From Flavobacterium pisciphilum (GTDB lineage Bacteria > Bacteroidota > Bacteroidia > Flavobacteriales > Flavobacteriaceae): 64,000 bases of DNA. The notes beneath the pieces were generated by a model. The model searched no databases. It saw only the letters and a program-made list of their open reading frames with translations, and was not told the origin of the DNA. The stretch is taken from positions 868,001 through 932,000 of the forward strand of contig NZ_JAJJMO010000001.1 of NCBI RefSeq assembly GCF_020905345.1. The letters are read 5' to 3'. Positions 38,285 through 48,118 of this stretch are shown piece by piece. The position numbers were made by a program, and so were the translations under genes. Each line of letters opens with the position of its first letter. The stretch's first letter is position 1.

Positions 38285-40717
38285 ATGAACCAAAATAAAT
38301 CAAATCGATTACGGAACCTTTATCTGTTGCTATTTTGTGTTGCTCTATTTACAGAAGTAACTGCACAAACTGTTAGCATATCAGGTAAAATATTCTCCAA
38401 TACCCACAAACCATTGGAGGGTGCTACTGTGACGATTCATCCTTCTTCTCAAACGATTATAACAAATAAAGAGGGGTACTTTTATTTTCCACAACAGTCT
38501 AAAACTGCTACGAAATTAACGGTACGATATTCAGGTTATACTCCATTTGAAATTGAACTTTCATTAGATAAAACCATAAATGTACTAGCCGATATTACCT
38601 TAAAACAAGAAGTTAAAGAACTACAAGAAGTTATAATAAAAGATACTTATGAAATACGTCAAAAAAAAGAAAAATCACTTAATGTAGACATCGTAAGCAG
38701 TAGTTTTATCCAACGTAATCTTGGAGGAAGTTTGATGCAATCACTTCAGAGGTTGCCCGGCATTAAAACCATTTCTATTGGCTCTGGTGGATCAAAACCT
38801 CTTATTCGTGGACTCAGTTTCAATCAGGTTATTGTTGTCGAAAATGGACTTAAACATGAGGGACAACAATGGGGTGCCGATCATGGTCTCGAAATTGATC
38901 AATACGCTGTAAACCGTGTAGAAATAACCAAGGGACCGTCCTCATTCATTTATGGATCAGATGCCATTGGTGGTGCTATCAATATAAAACCTTTACCATT
39001 TCCTGCTAAACATGTTTTGGGTGGAAGTGCTACTCTTACAGGTAAAACTAATAATGAGCAATACGGAAGTTCTATCAATTTGTTTGGACGTAATGACAAC
39101 TGGTTTTTTGATACCCGAATCACATCAATGGATTATGGAGACTATCGTGTTCCTACCGATGTTGTTCATGTTTATAATTATGCCGTTCCCCTCTATAAAA
39201 ATCATTTGCGTAATACAGCAGGACGCGAACTCGATTTACATGCGAGTACTGGATATATAAGTTCTAAGTTTAAATCTGTTTTATATCTAAGCAATGTTTA
39301 TAATAAAACAGGTTTTTTTGCCAACGCACACGGACTTGAACCTCGCAATGTCGATCTTGAACTTCATGACAAATCCAGCAGGGATATACAAATGCCTTAT
39401 CAGGAAGTAAACCATACCAAAATAAGCAATACCACTTCTTTTCAATTGGGTCAACATCAATTGGAAACGCAACTGGGATTTCAGAGAAATTTTCGTCGAG
39501 AATGGAGTCATTATGTAAATCATGGTTTTATGCCACCGATATATCCTACTGATATGTATGCGCCTCAGGATCTCGAACGTCAATACGACAAAGAAGTTTT
39601 TTCGGTAGCCCTAAAAGATGAATTTTCACTAGGTGACCATCAACTAACTGTAGGGGTAAATACCGAATTGCAACAAAATAAGATTGGTGGTTGGAGTTTC
39701 TTGATTCCTGCATTTACACAAGTAAATATGGGGGCATTTGCCTACGATAAATTGCAACTAAATGAAAAATGGTTACTTCATGCTGCAGTACGAATGGATC
39801 GAGGCAGAATCGAAATGGAGCAATATATTGACTGGTTTGAAAGTGAAACAACAAGCAATGGACAACCCAATTTTGAATACTTAAAACGCTCTGAAGAACT
39901 AACAAGAACATTCAATAGTTTTACTTGGTCGGCAGGAGTAAATTACAACCTCGAAAAGTTTTCTTTAAAAGCTAATGCTGGTACTAGTTTCAGAATGCCT
40001 ATTGCCAAAGAACTGGCTTCAAATGGTGTTAATTACCATTATTTTAGATTTGAAAAAGGAGATCCAAACTTAAATGCAGAACAATCGTATCAGTTAGACC
40101 TTGGTCTTGAATGGCAGGATACTAAATGGTCTATACAACTAAGTCCCTTTTTTAATTATTTCCCCAATTACATCTACCTCAACCCTACTTCTAAACATGA
40201 TATTTATTACGGGGCAGGCAATCAGGTTTTTGAATATTCGCAAAGCAAAGTCATGCGCTATGGTGGAGAATTACAAACTCGTTACCAGATCTTACACAAT
40301 CTAAGTACTGAAGTTCTTGTAGAATATCTCTATTCCGAACAGCTATCAGGCAGTAAGAAAGGATACACACTTCCTTTCTCTCCTCCTGCATCAGTTTTAT
40401 TTGGTCTTACATACAGTCCAGAAATCAAGTCACTCAGAGATACTTATTTCTCTCTTGATTATCGTTTTACTGCTAAGCAAAATCTAATTGTTCCTCCTGA
40501 AAGAAAAACAGCCAGTAGTCAGGTTTTCAATCTGGCATTAGGAACAAAAGTAAAATCAGGACAACAGGATTTAGATATTTCGCTGCAAGTTCAAAACTTG
40601 TTTAACACAAAATACCTCAATCATACCAGCTTTTACAGGTTAATTGAACTTCCAGAGGCTAGCAGAAATATTATTCTGTCCCTCAAAATTCCTTTTTTAA
40701 TACTTAAACAAAAATAA
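38285..40717 (+). CDS. TonB-dependent outer-membrane receptor, probably for zinc
   Basis: About 810 residues. Signal peptide NLYLLLFCVALFTEVTAQ, a carboxypeptidase-like regulatory domain (~25-110), the plug (~125-235, with GSLMQSLQRLPGIKTIS, PLIRGLSFNQVIVVENG and VEITKGPSSFIYGSDAIGG) and a 22-strand barrel ending in NIILSLKIPF. I prefer the ATG at 38285; an in-frame GTG at 38276 touches the upstream stop codon. The plug segment GQQWGADHGLEID and several His-containing extracellular loops (YVNHGF, NYHYFRFEKG) resemble zinc receptors. It is flanked by His-rich and DUF4625 lipoproteins and an AztD-like protein, which supports metal rather than sugar or haem uptake (inference). Confidence 0.9.
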   Translation: MNQNKSNRLRNLYLLLFCVALFTEVTAQTVSISGKIFSNTHKPLEGATVTIHPSSQTIITNKEGYFYFPQQSKTATKLTVRYSGYTPFEIELSLDKTINVLADITLKQEVKELQEVIIKDTYEIRQKKEKSLNVDIVSSSFIQRNLGGSLMQSLQRLPGIKTISIGSGGSKPLIRGLSFNQVIVVENGLKHEGQQWGADHGLEIDQYAVNRVEITKGPSSFIYGSDAIGGAINIKPLPFPAKHVLGGSATLTGKTNNEQYGSSINLFGRNDNWFFDTRITSMDYGDYRVPTDVVHVYNYAVPLYKNHLRNTAGRELDLHASTGYISSKFKSVLYLSNVYNKTGFFANAHGLEPRNVDLELHDKSSRDIQMPYQEVNHTKISNTTSFQLGQHQLETQLGFQRNFRREWSHYVNHGFMPPIYPTDMYAPQDLERQYDKEVFSVALKDEFSLGDHQLTVGVNTELQQNKIGGWSFLIPAFTQVNMGAFAYDKLQLNEKWLLHAAVRMDRGRIEMEQYIDWFESETTSNGQPNFEYLKRSEELTRTFNSFTWSAGVNYNLEKFSLKANAGTSFRMPIAKELASNGVNYHYFRFEKGDPNLNAEQSYQLDLGLEWQDTKWSIQLSPFFNYFPNYIYLNPTSKHDIYYGAGNQVFEYSQSKVMRYGGELQTRYQILHNLSTEVLVEYLYSEQLSGSKKGYTLPFSPPASVLFGLTYSPEIKSLRDTYFSLDYRFTAKQNLIVPPERKTASSQVFNLALGTKVKSGQQDLDISLQVQNLFNTKYLNHTSFYRLIELPEASRNIILSLKIPFLILKQK

Positions 40718-40747
40718 TATGAACCCTTTTAAACAAAACCCCCTTTT

Positions 40748-41668
40748 ATGAAAAAAGTAAAATTCTTTTCAATGTTTTTACTATTTGCTACAGCTTTTAC
40801 AGCTTGTAATAGTGATGATGATACTACTCCTGAAGTTATAAAACCAACTGCCAAAAATATAGAGATTGGTTCTGCCAATAATAAACAAGGCATAATTGGT
40901 CGTGATTTTCACTTTAATGCTGATGTTACTGCTGGTGATAAAATTGCTGCTGTACAACTTAAAATACTTCCTAAAAAAGGCGAAAAGTATACTGCCGATT
41001 GGAAACTGGAACTAAGCTGGCCTGAATATGTTGGAACTAAAAATACTACTGTACACAAACACTTTGATATACCTAAAGATGCCCCAGAAGGTAAATATGA
41101 TTTTTATTTTATTGTACTAGACAATAACGGATCTAAGCTAGAAATTAAAGAAGATTTAACCATTGTTGACGCTGCAAATTTACCTACTGATCCAATAATT
41201 GGGCGAGACATGATTTCTAGAAATGAAACCTTAATTTATCATATGGGAACTTGGGTAGAACCAGAACTAATCTTCAAAAAAGATGATGAACTTACAGCTC
41301 ATGCGCAAGTAAGCCAAATTAAAGGTGATGGAATATTATATTCAGTTCTTATCAAAAAAAGCGCTAATTATCATCCCGAAAACATCGACAATCTTGATTT
41401 AAAAAAGGTAATCGTAATTTCAAAAGTTGAGCACAAAGACCTTGCTGCTGCATCAAAAATCACAACATTACAAAAGATAAATGATGTTTGGGGTGGTGAA
41501 AAAATTATTATCGGTGCTTTAAATGACGCAAATAAGCCTGTTGCAAATCCAATAACTGGCGAAAAAGCATGGGGATCTGGTGTATACAATTGGGTCGTAT
41601 TGTATAAAAATACAACCTACAATCTCAATGTCTATAAATCAATGCCTATCACAATTAATTTTAACTAA
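40748..41668 (+). CDS. DUF4625-family lipoprotein (second copy)
   Basis: A 306-residue lipoprotein: KKVKFFSMFLLFATAFTACNSDDD gives signal peptide and lipobox (Cys ~20). A DUF4625-like domain follows (NAD..AVQLKILPKKGEKY, then PEGKYDFYFIVLDNNGSKLE), and a C-terminal extra domain of ~150 residues starts at NLPTDPIIGRDM and includes the His-bearing LIYHMGTWVEPEL. It lies 30 nt after the receptor gene and 32 nt before the next lipoprotein gene, in one operon. It is likely a surface partner of the receptor. Its ligand is not shown by sequence. Confidence 0.82.
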   Translation: MKKVKFFSMFLLFATAFTACNSDDDTTPEVIKPTAKNIEIGSANNKQGIIGRDFHFNADVTAGDKIAAVQLKILPKKGEKYTADWKLELSWPEYVGTKNTTVHKHFDIPKDAPEGKYDFYFIVLDNNGSKLEIKEDLTIVDAANLPTDPIIGRDMISRNETLIYHMGTWVEPELIFKKDDELTAHAQVSQIKGDGILYSVLIKKSANYHPENIDNLDLKKVIVISKVEHKDLAAASKITTLQKINDVWGGEKIIIGALNDANKPVANPITGEKAWGSGVYNWVVLYKNTTYNLNVYKSMPITINFN

Positions 41669-41700
41669 AACATAAACAGTAACTTAAATACACATATAAT

Positions 41701-42918
41701 ATGAAAACCAATTATTACAAACTAATTTTCCTATTTGCTTTATCCACTTTTGCAATCTCTTGTAGCAATGACGACGACAACAATACGAATGAAACTCCAA
41801 AAGAAACTTTGGCTGAATATAAGTATTTGAGAATATTACTTTCTGATGAAAAAACAACAGAAATTACACTCGTAAATCCAGTGGATGGTACGTCAAGTTT
41901 TTTTAATGCAAAATTTGCCAAATCAACTATTTATACCACTGAATCTGGTAGATATGCAGGTATTATCCATAGAGTTGACAATACTGTAGAAACTTTTGAC
42001 AGCGGATTTGAAAGTCATGGTGACCATGTTGATGTAGATGGAATTCCAAAATTTGGTGCATTAACAGGTCAATCACCTATGCCAACACATTTTAAAAGTA
42101 AAATTGGTGAATTATTAACTTTTAATGATGGAGATGGAACATTATCTGTAGCTAAAGAATCTGAAGTCAATACAGCAGGAGCTAAATTTAAAGTAATTAA
42201 TGCTGGCTTATTGGCACATCATGGTGCTATGGCGACTTTTACTAATGGAACTTATGCCATTACTCAAAAGGACAATTCGGTTGCAGGGACACTACCTGAA
42301 AAAGTAAAAATTATAGATAATACAGGTAAAACTCTTTTTGAAGCTACAATTGCTACAAAAGGAATTCACGGAAATGCTTCAGATGGAACGTATGCCGTTT
42401 TCGGTTCAGCAAGTGGTGTACTTGTGGTTGAAAGCTCAGGAAAACAAAAGCTTATTGCACTTCCTGAAGGTTTTGGTACATCATGGTTTGGAAGTATTTT
42501 AGAAACAAAAGCTCAAGGAAAATTTATCGGCTTTACTGCTGAGAAAGGAGCTTACTTAATTGATGTTATAAACGGAACAATTAAACCAATTTTACAAAGT
42601 ACCGATATCTCACAATGCAAAGTAAGCTACAACATGAGCAAACTAGGAATTTTACTTAATAATGGTGATTTTAAATTATTCAATTTAACTACACTGCAAG
42701 TTGAGAAACAAGCAAAAGTTATTAATGAAATTGCAAAAGATGCGACTATGAAACCTCAAATTCAACTGACAGAAAGCTTTGCTTATATTACTTCTCCAAC
42801 TACAGGAGAGCTATTGCAATTGAGCTTACCAACTATGACAATTGTAAAGAAAATAAAAGTTTCTAATACGCCATATAGAATTACAATTCTTGGTTTTGAA
42901 AATAATAAAAGTCACTAA
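41701..42918 (+). CDS. AztD-like beta-propeller lipoprotein, possible zinc metallochaperone
   Basis: A 405-residue lipoprotein (LIFLFALSTFAISCSNDDDN, Cys ~21) made of repeated short beta-strand units such as FGSASGVLVVESSG and FIGFTAEKGAYLIDV, as in a seven-bladed propeller. The histidine motif FESHGDHVDVDG (~101-112) and LLAHHGAMATF (~169-179) recall the zinc-binding histidines of AztD, a periplasmic zinc chaperone of Paracoccus-type systems. As the last gene of the operon with a His-rich protein, DUF4625 lipoproteins and a TonB receptor, a zinc-delivery role is plausible. The AztD match is by motif memory only and is moderate. Confidence 0.7.
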   Translation: MKTNYYKLIFLFALSTFAISCSNDDDNNTNETPKETLAEYKYLRILLSDEKTTEITLVNPVDGTSSFFNAKFAKSTIYTTESGRYAGIIHRVDNTVETFDSGFESHGDHVDVDGIPKFGALTGQSPMPTHFKSKIGELLTFNDGDGTLSVAKESEVNTAGAKFKVINAGLLAHHGAMATFTNGTYAITQKDNSVAGTLPEKVKIIDNTGKTLFEATIATKGIHGNASDGTYAVFGSASGVLVVESSGKQKLIALPEGFGTSWFGSILETKAQGKFIGFTAEKGAYLIDVINGTIKPILQSTDISQCKVSYNMSKLGILLNNGDFKLFNLTTLQVEKQAKVINEIAKDATMKPQIQLTESFAYITSPTTGELLQLSLPTMTIVKKIKVSNTPYRITILGFENNKSH

Positions 42919-42955
42919 ACTTAATTTTCTCAAACCCATTAAATAAGTATTAATT

Positions 42956-42998
42956 AATACCTGAAGATGCTAAATTATTTTGACATCTTCGGGTATTT
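42956..42998. terminator. bidirectional terminator between convergent operons
   Basis: AATACCTGAAGATG pairs with CATCTTCGGGTATT over 14 bp with one G-T pair. It serves both the AztD-like gene and the convergent response-regulator gene. Confidence 0.8.
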
Positions 42999-43708
42999 TA
43001 CTTTATGCCTAATAAGGTAAAAAGCTCTTCTTTTTTGTTTAAAGCTATTGAGATTGATTTACCATTAGTCAATTCTACTGTATTCCCATTAATGCTTCTT
43101 ACAGCTTCTAAATTGAGAATAAAAGAACGCTGCACACGGAAAAAATTCGGAAGATTAAGAATTTCTTCCATTGCTTTAAGAGTCACCTGTGTGGTAAAAG
43201 TTCCTGAAGGAATAATAATTTTAAGATAATCACCTTGGGCTTCTATGTATAAGATTTCGTCAAATAAAATCTTAACCAGCTTTCCTTCTGATTTTATAAA
43301 TATTCTGTCTGTATGAATCTGTTGCTGAATTGCTGCCACCTGACTTAGTGAAATTTTTTCCTTCGCCCTATTAACCGCCTTTAAAAAACGATCAAATCGA
43401 ACTGGTTTTACTAAATAATCTGTTACTCCTGCCTCAAAGCCATCCAAAGCAAAATCACGATGTGCTGTAATAAAAATCACTACTGGCGGATATACTAACG
43501 AACGTAACAATTCCATTCCGCTAATCTTAGGCATTTGGATATCACTAAAAACAATATCTACAGCATTGTTGTGCAAATATGCCAATGCCTCAATAGGATC
43601 TTCAAACGAAGCAACAAGTTCTAGATAAGGAATTTCTTTTACGAATGTTTCTATAACTGATCTCCCTAATGGCTCATCATCTATTACGATGCAAATTAAT
43701 TTATTCAT
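42998..43708 (-). CDS. LytTR-family response regulator
   Basis: A 236-residue two-component regulator. The receiver domain (~1-120) has the acidic pocket IVIDDE, the phosphorylatable Asp in IVFSDIQMPKISG (~55) and the conserved Lys in DYLVKPV. The LytTR DNA-binding domain (~135-236) shows IFIKSEGKLVKILFDEILYIEAQGDY and FFRVQRSFILNL. It overlaps the kinase gene by one base (TAATG), so the pair is translationally coupled. The kinase is its partner. Targets are unknown; this pair type often controls nearby genes. Confidence 0.93.
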   Translation of the reverse strand: MNKLICIVIDDEPLGRSVIETFVKEIPYLELVASFEDPIEALAYLHNNAVDIVFSDIQMPKISGMELLRSLVYPPVVIFITAHRDFALDGFEAGVTDYLVKPVRFDRFLKAVNRAKEKISLSQVAAIQQQIHTDRIFIKSEGKLVKILFDEILYIEAQGDYLKIIIPSGTFTTQVTLKAMEEILNLPNFFRVQRSFILNLEAVRSINGNTVELTNGKSISIALNKKEELFTLLGIK

Positions 43709-44883
43709 TAGTCTAAATCTATTATTAAATTGACTTTAAATTTTGTTTCCAGATTTTCAATATCCAATTGGTATTTATTAGGATACAATAGCTGCAATCG
43801 TTTACGAGCATTTGTAATTCCTATACCGCCAAATTCGTTGTTCTTCATTCCTTGCTCTACATCATTTTCAAGTTGGAAACTGAACTTTTTATCTTGAACT
43901 TTTATTTCTAAGTATATAAACTGTTCCTTATTTCCTTTTAGTCCATATTTAAATGCGTTTTCTATAAATGTAAAAGTCAATAAAGGCGCTATGTACAATC
44001 CCAATACATCTTCCTCGTTTGGAATGTGAAATTGAATGTTTTTATCTGCAGAATACCTCATTTTCTCCAATTCGAAATAATTTTTTATAAAACCCAATTC
44101 CTTTTCTAATGCTACTTTTTCAGTATTAGATTCATAAAGGGTATAGCTCATAATATCAGAAAGATTCAGAATAACTTCTGGTGTACTATCATCTTTTTTA
44201 ATAGAAAGACCATAAAGATTATTTAATGTATTAAAAAGAAAATGCGGATTGAGCTGGGCTTTCAGAAAGTTCTTTTCAATATTGATATTTTGAATTTCTA
44301 AGTCCGCTTTCTGATTCTGAATATTTAAAGTTTTACTATAAAGCTTAGAGATTTCAAAAAGAATTTTCACGAAAAAGAAAGGAGATAAAATTGTAATAAT
44401 AATGAATGCTTGTGAAACCATTCTTCTTACTGAAATTGCTTCCAAAAAAGTTTGGCTTGCTGCCATTTTTATCGCTCCTTTAAGCTCCCCTTTATCAATT
44501 TCAAATCCAAGTGAATGATATAGCAACGAAAAAAAATAAGTTCCCGCCATCCAAATAAAAACTGATACAATAAAAGTAATCAGCAGCAAAAACAGCACTC
44601 TAACCTTACCTCCCGAAAAAATTATAGGCAACAACAAATAAAAGAATATGTAAAACACTATCATATTTACAGTTGTCATTCTAACTGCAAGAATAAAAGC
44701 ATTGAAATAAGACAGTTGATATGCCAGCACATAACTTAAAATCAATAGTATTGAGAAACTCAACCACATAAAGACATGAAGCAGAATCCGATTTCTCTTA
44801 GTGTAAAATTCATCAAAATTAAATTCAGCTATTTTACTTGCTAAGTAATTTGAGAAAATCTTTTTGTCTTGCATTAAATACAT
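43708..44883 (-). CDS. LytS-type membrane sensor histidine kinase
   Basis: A 391-residue inner-membrane kinase. Four hydrophobic segments lie in ~30-185 with a 7TM/5TM-like sensing arrangement. A coiled-coil linker QNQKADLEIQNINIEKNFLKAQ leads into the His_kinase signature LNPHFLFNTLNNLYGLS with the phospho-acceptor His (~218). The ATPase part shows LLTFTFIENAFKYGL (N box) and GGIGITNARKRLQLLYP (G box). It pairs with the LytTR regulator downstream. The CPBP gene lies 47 nt upstream on the same strand and may be co-transcribed. Confidence 0.92.
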   Translation of the reverse strand: MYLMQDKKIFSNYLASKIAEFNFDEFYTKRNRILLHVFMWLSFSILLILSYVLAYQLSYFNAFILAVRMTTVNMIVFYIFFYLLLPIIFSGGKVRVLFLLLITFIVSVFIWMAGTYFFSLLYHSLGFEIDKGELKGAIKMAASQTFLEAISVRRMVSQAFIIITILSPFFFVKILFEISKLYSKTLNIQNQKADLEIQNINIEKNFLKAQLNPHFLFNTLNNLYGLSIKKDDSTPEVILNLSDIMSYTLYESNTEKVALEKELGFIKNYFELEKMRYSADKNIQFHIPNEEDVLGLYIAPLLTFTFIENAFKYGLKGNKEQFIYLEIKVQDKKFSFQLENDVEQGMKNNEFGGIGITNARKRLQLLYPNKYQLDIENLETKFKVNLIIDLD

Positions 44884-44930
44884 TTTATATGAAGCAAATT
44901 TAAATATAGTTTTTGAAGTTGTTCCCTTAA

Positions 44931-45668
44931 TTATAATATTCTGATAATAGCATTTATTAAATTAACAGCATTATGCCCTAAAATTGAATAAACAAGATTA
45001 CCTGAGAATTTACGAAGTACTCCAAGACTTAAAGATGAAATTAAAGTGAGGTAAACTATTGTAATAATATCAAACTTAAATTGGTAGTCTTCTGTTAAGA
45101 ACACTCCGTGACCAATACCAAATAATAGGGTAACAATCAAGAATCCCCAACCAAATTTAATTCCTTTGAAATCCCATTTTGGCAAAAAGGCTTTATCTAG
45201 TAGCCACAAACTGATTCCTCTAAATACAATTTCTTCTGTTAAGCCAGGCATTGTCGCCTGAAATGCAAAAGTTTCAAAATCAAATGTTCCTCCTTTTGGA
45301 AACAAAATCAACTTAAAGACCACATCAAAAAACAAGAAGCCAAGGAAAAGTAAAACACCAAATTTCAATTGTCTTCCTGAATTAGTTTTGGTTGTAAATC
45401 CAATTTGTTCACGGTCTTCTTTACTAACCGAAAAAATAATTCCCAATGCTAAAACCAAGCTGAGAATTTTCCCAATCCATGTAAATTTCAATCCTAGAAA
45501 TTCAAGACTAAGATACCTTTGACTAAACTGTTGCAGATAACAATCTGCTAAAAAATACAGTATAAAAAATAAGAGAAACTTCAGATTTACTTTTTTAACA
45601 TTGATAAAAGCAAAAATGAAAAGTGGCAGAATAACTAAAAGCCAGATAAGCGGTGTAAGTGGTGACAT
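44931..45668 (-). CDS. CPBP-family intramembrane metalloprotease
   Basis: A 245-residue multi-span membrane protein of the CAAX-protease/bacteriocin-processing (Abi) family. The catalytic motifs are EEIVFRG (~143-149, EExxxR) and FGIGHGVFL with the metal-binding His, followed by a third His-containing segment SILGHNAVNLI. About eight hydrophobic stretches are visible. Family members cleave in the membrane or protect from peptides. It precedes the LytS/LytTR genes on the same strand. Its substrate is unknown. Confidence 0.88.
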   Translation of the reverse strand: MSPLTPLIWLLVILPLFIFAFINVKKVNLKFLLFFILYFLADCYLQQFSQRYLSLEFLGLKFTWIGKILSLVLALGIIFSVSKEDREQIGFTTKTNSGRQLKFGVLLFLGFLFFDVVFKLILFPKGGTFDFETFAFQATMPGLTEEIVFRGISLWLLDKAFLPKWDFKGIKFGWGFLIVTLLFGIGHGVFLTEDYQFKFDIITIVYLTLISSLSLGVLRKFSGNLVYSILGHNAVNLINAIIRIL

Positions 45669-45825
45669 AGGTTAGATTTTTTCTTCAAAAGTATTAGTAC
45701 AATACATTGATTAAAAAACCTACCGACGAAAGAGCTTCTCCAACCGACAAAAATTATTTATTAGTCGATAATCTTATTTCTCTCTCTTTAATATCCCACT
45801 ACTGACACTATTTTATAAAATTGAA

Positions 45826-46647
45826 TTATAAATTTTTCAAATCATCAACAGTATAAAACTTAAGATCATTATCTATGGCATATTTGCATAATTCTTCTAA
45901 AGCAGCAAGGGGCGTTTCTAACCTTTCATCAGCATTATCTACTGTTTTATGACCATAGAAAATAACAATCTTGTTGTGCTTTTTGGCATAATCCATTAAG
46001 GTTTTATAATAGTTTACATTAAACTGTTTATAATCATCGTCGATACCCAAACCATAAATTACCCTATTCCCCTCATAATAACAATACTGAGATTCGGGAG
46101 GCAACATACCATAGGTAGTTCCTCTTATGATATCAAAATATTTCAATAATTTCTTATCAAGTGCAGCATCACGTGCTCCATCAGGATAAGCAAATGAACG
46201 AATATTAAATCCGTCTTTATTCATGGCAGTTTTTAAAGGAATTATTTCATTTTTAATGTATTTATTAAGTCCATAAGCAGCCGAATATTTAAGTGCATTC
46301 TCATGATTATACCCATGTCCTGCTATATCATGCCCCATATCTTGCAAGTAGTGTAGTTTTTTCTTTTGTATGGCGGTCAACGAATCATATTTACATATAA
46401 AAAAAGTTGCCTTCCACCCTAGGTGATGCAATCTTTTTTCAGCATTATACCAATCTTCAACATAATTATCATCAAACGACAACAATATTCCTGGCTTATA
46501 TTCTTTTGCTATAGGCGCAACAACTTTCGGTTTCTCCTCTTCTGAATAAATACGCGCTGTAATAAATAAAATGCCTACAGTAAGAAGACCGATAAGTGCA
46601 TATGTAATTTTATTCATAATAGAGATTTTGTTATCGAATTTAGTCAA
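45826..46647 (-). CDS. polysaccharide deacetylase (NodB-type) family protein
   Basis: A 273-residue exported or membrane-anchored enzyme. One hydrophobic segment near the N-terminus (ITYALIGLLTVGILFITARIY) is followed by a NodB homology domain: ILLSFDDNYVEDW holds the metal-binding DD pair, AGHGYNHENA the HxxxH-type site, SFAYPDGARDAAL the next motif and VIFYGHKTVD the last. It likely removes N-acetyl groups from a polysaccharide in the periplasm or at the surface. The ATG at 46617 (MNKITYALIG, residue 11) is an alternative start. A GT2 synthase is 1.5 kb away on the same strand. Confidence 0.87.
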   Translation of the reverse strand: MTKFDNKISIMNKITYALIGLLTVGILFITARIYSEEEKPKVVAPIAKEYKPGILLSFDDNYVEDWYNAEKRLHHLGWKATFFICKYDSLTAIQKKKLHYLQDMGHDIAGHGYNHENALKYSAAYGLNKYIKNEIIPLKTAMNKDGFNIRSFAYPDGARDAALDKKLLKYFDIIRGTTYGMLPPESQYCYYEGNRVIYGLGIDDDYKQFNVNYYKTLMDYAKKHNKIVIFYGHKTVDNADERLETPLAALEELCKYAIDNDLKFYTVDDLKNL

Positions 46648-46739
46648 ATCCTTGATTAAAACCTAAGAATAAAAAGCTACTTTAGAGGCGACAGAATAAA
46701 ACCTCTTTCTGTTTAAATTTACAACTCAATAATTACCTC

Positions 46740-47735
46740 ATGGATTCTTTTACTCAGATTGTGCTAGGAATTGCAACTGCCGAATTATGTGCAGGCGAGA
46801 AACTACATCGCAAAACGATTTTATATGGTGCCATTCTAGGAACCATTCCTGATCTAGATGTCGTTTTGGGGCAATTTTTAAATCCTGTTGATGGCGTAGC
46901 AATACATCGAGGACTAAGTCATTCCTTATTATTTTTCGGATTACTTTCCCCTATTTTAGGTTTGGCTATTACCAAAATAGAACGGGAAAAAATTAATTTC
47001 CGTACAGCTTCTTTGATGGTGTTCTGGTGTTTGTTTACCCATGTTCTTTTAGATATGTTTACCTCTTGGGGAACACAAATCTTTTGGCCTCTGCCTGATC
47101 GCATCGCCTTAAAAACTATTTTTGTAATTGATCCTCTCTATACACTTCCACTACTTATTTGCTTGATTTTAGCTTGGCGAAAACCTACTTTCTCTCTGCG
47201 AAAAAAATATGTTCTACGAGGTATATACATCAGTTCATTCTATTTACTGTTAACTTGTGGATTGAAACTATACGCTTTACATCAATTTAAAAATGCATTG
47301 CAAGAACAGCATATAACCTACGATGACCTTATCGTAAAACCTACTGCCTTTAATTGTATTTTATGGAATGCTAATGTAGCCACAAAAGAGGCTTACTTAT
47401 TGGGTGATTATTCGCTATTTGATAGCCAGCCAATAACTTTTGAACGTTATGAAAAAAACAATAACTTATCACAACAGCTTGCTGGCAATCCCGACTTTGA
47501 GACCTTAAAAAAAGTAAGCGAAGGATGGTATATAGTAACCCAAAAAGAGAATGAATATCACTTTAATGATTTACGTTTTGGTTTACTTACTAAAGATCCT
47601 AAACAACCACAATTTGCTTTTAGCTATGTTTTTAAAGATGAAAACGGAAAACTAAGAGCACAAGAAGTACCTAAAGAAAAACGTGATGGAAAAGCCTTAA
47701 TGAAAGGAATCCTAAATAGGATTAAAGGAAATTAA
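46740..47735 (+). CDS. YdjM-like membrane-bound metal-dependent hydrolase
   Basis: A 331-residue membrane protein of the YdjM/DUF457 family. The N-terminal signature DSFTQIVLGIATAEL is followed by the conserved GTIPDLDVVLG (acidic metal ligands) and AIHRGLSHSLLFF (His residues), then several membrane helices up to ~185. The C-terminal ~130 residues are soluble and probably extracytoplasmic (VKPTAFNCILWNANVATKEAY). Known relatives act on membrane-near substrates, but activity is unproven for most. It stands divergent from the NodB-type gene. Confidence 0.87.
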   Translation: MDSFTQIVLGIATAELCAGEKLHRKTILYGAILGTIPDLDVVLGQFLNPVDGVAIHRGLSHSLLFFGLLSPILGLAITKIEREKINFRTASLMVFWCLFTHVLLDMFTSWGTQIFWPLPDRIALKTIFVIDPLYTLPLLICLILAWRKPTFSLRKKYVLRGIYISSFYLLLTCGLKLYALHQFKNALQEQHITYDDLIVKPTAFNCILWNANVATKEAYLLGDYSLFDSQPITFERYEKNNNLSQQLAGNPDFETLKKVSEGWYIVTQKENEYHFNDLRFGLLTKDPKQPQFAFSYVFKDENGKLRAQEVPKEKRDGKALMKGILNRIKGN

Positions 47736-47928
47736 AAATGCTTGCCAGCAATATTGCTTTAAAACCCTACTGAGTACTTCATTTTGAGAAATACCATATC
47801 ATTTTGATAGTGTTTATTTTATACTAACAACACCAAACTAAACACAACTAATTAAATACCAATAAACTAAATAAAAACAATAAATAGAGGTACCATGTTT
47901 GCAACCATAATGAAAAACCCTAATCATT

Positions 47929-48093
47929 ATGACACTCCCAAACCAAAAAAAAATCCGAAACAGCTCCCTACATCGCCATAAATTAAAAAAATTAACTCAA
48001 GTCAGGGAAAGACTCACACCAGGTCAATTACTGTTTATTACCTATGCAATTGTATTCTTATTTGCTGCAATACTAAAAATTACAACTATGTAG
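47929..48093 (+). CDS. small 54-residue protein with one C-terminal membrane helix (candidate)
   Basis: An ATG-initiated frame of 54 codons. The first ~30 residues are strongly basic (KKIRNSSLHRHKLKKL), then QLLFITYAIVFLFAAILKI gives a clean hydrophobic helix close to the C-terminus. This is the build of a small tail-anchored membrane peptide, which random AT-rich DNA seldom gives. It is followed by a good hairpin terminator. No family is recognised, and no convincing -7 element is seen. Confidence 0.4.
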   Translation: MTLPNQKKIRNSSLHRHKLKKLTQVRERLTPGQLLFITYAIVFLFAAILKITTM

Positions 48094-48118
48094 TAGGAAG
48101 AAACACCATAATAAAAAA

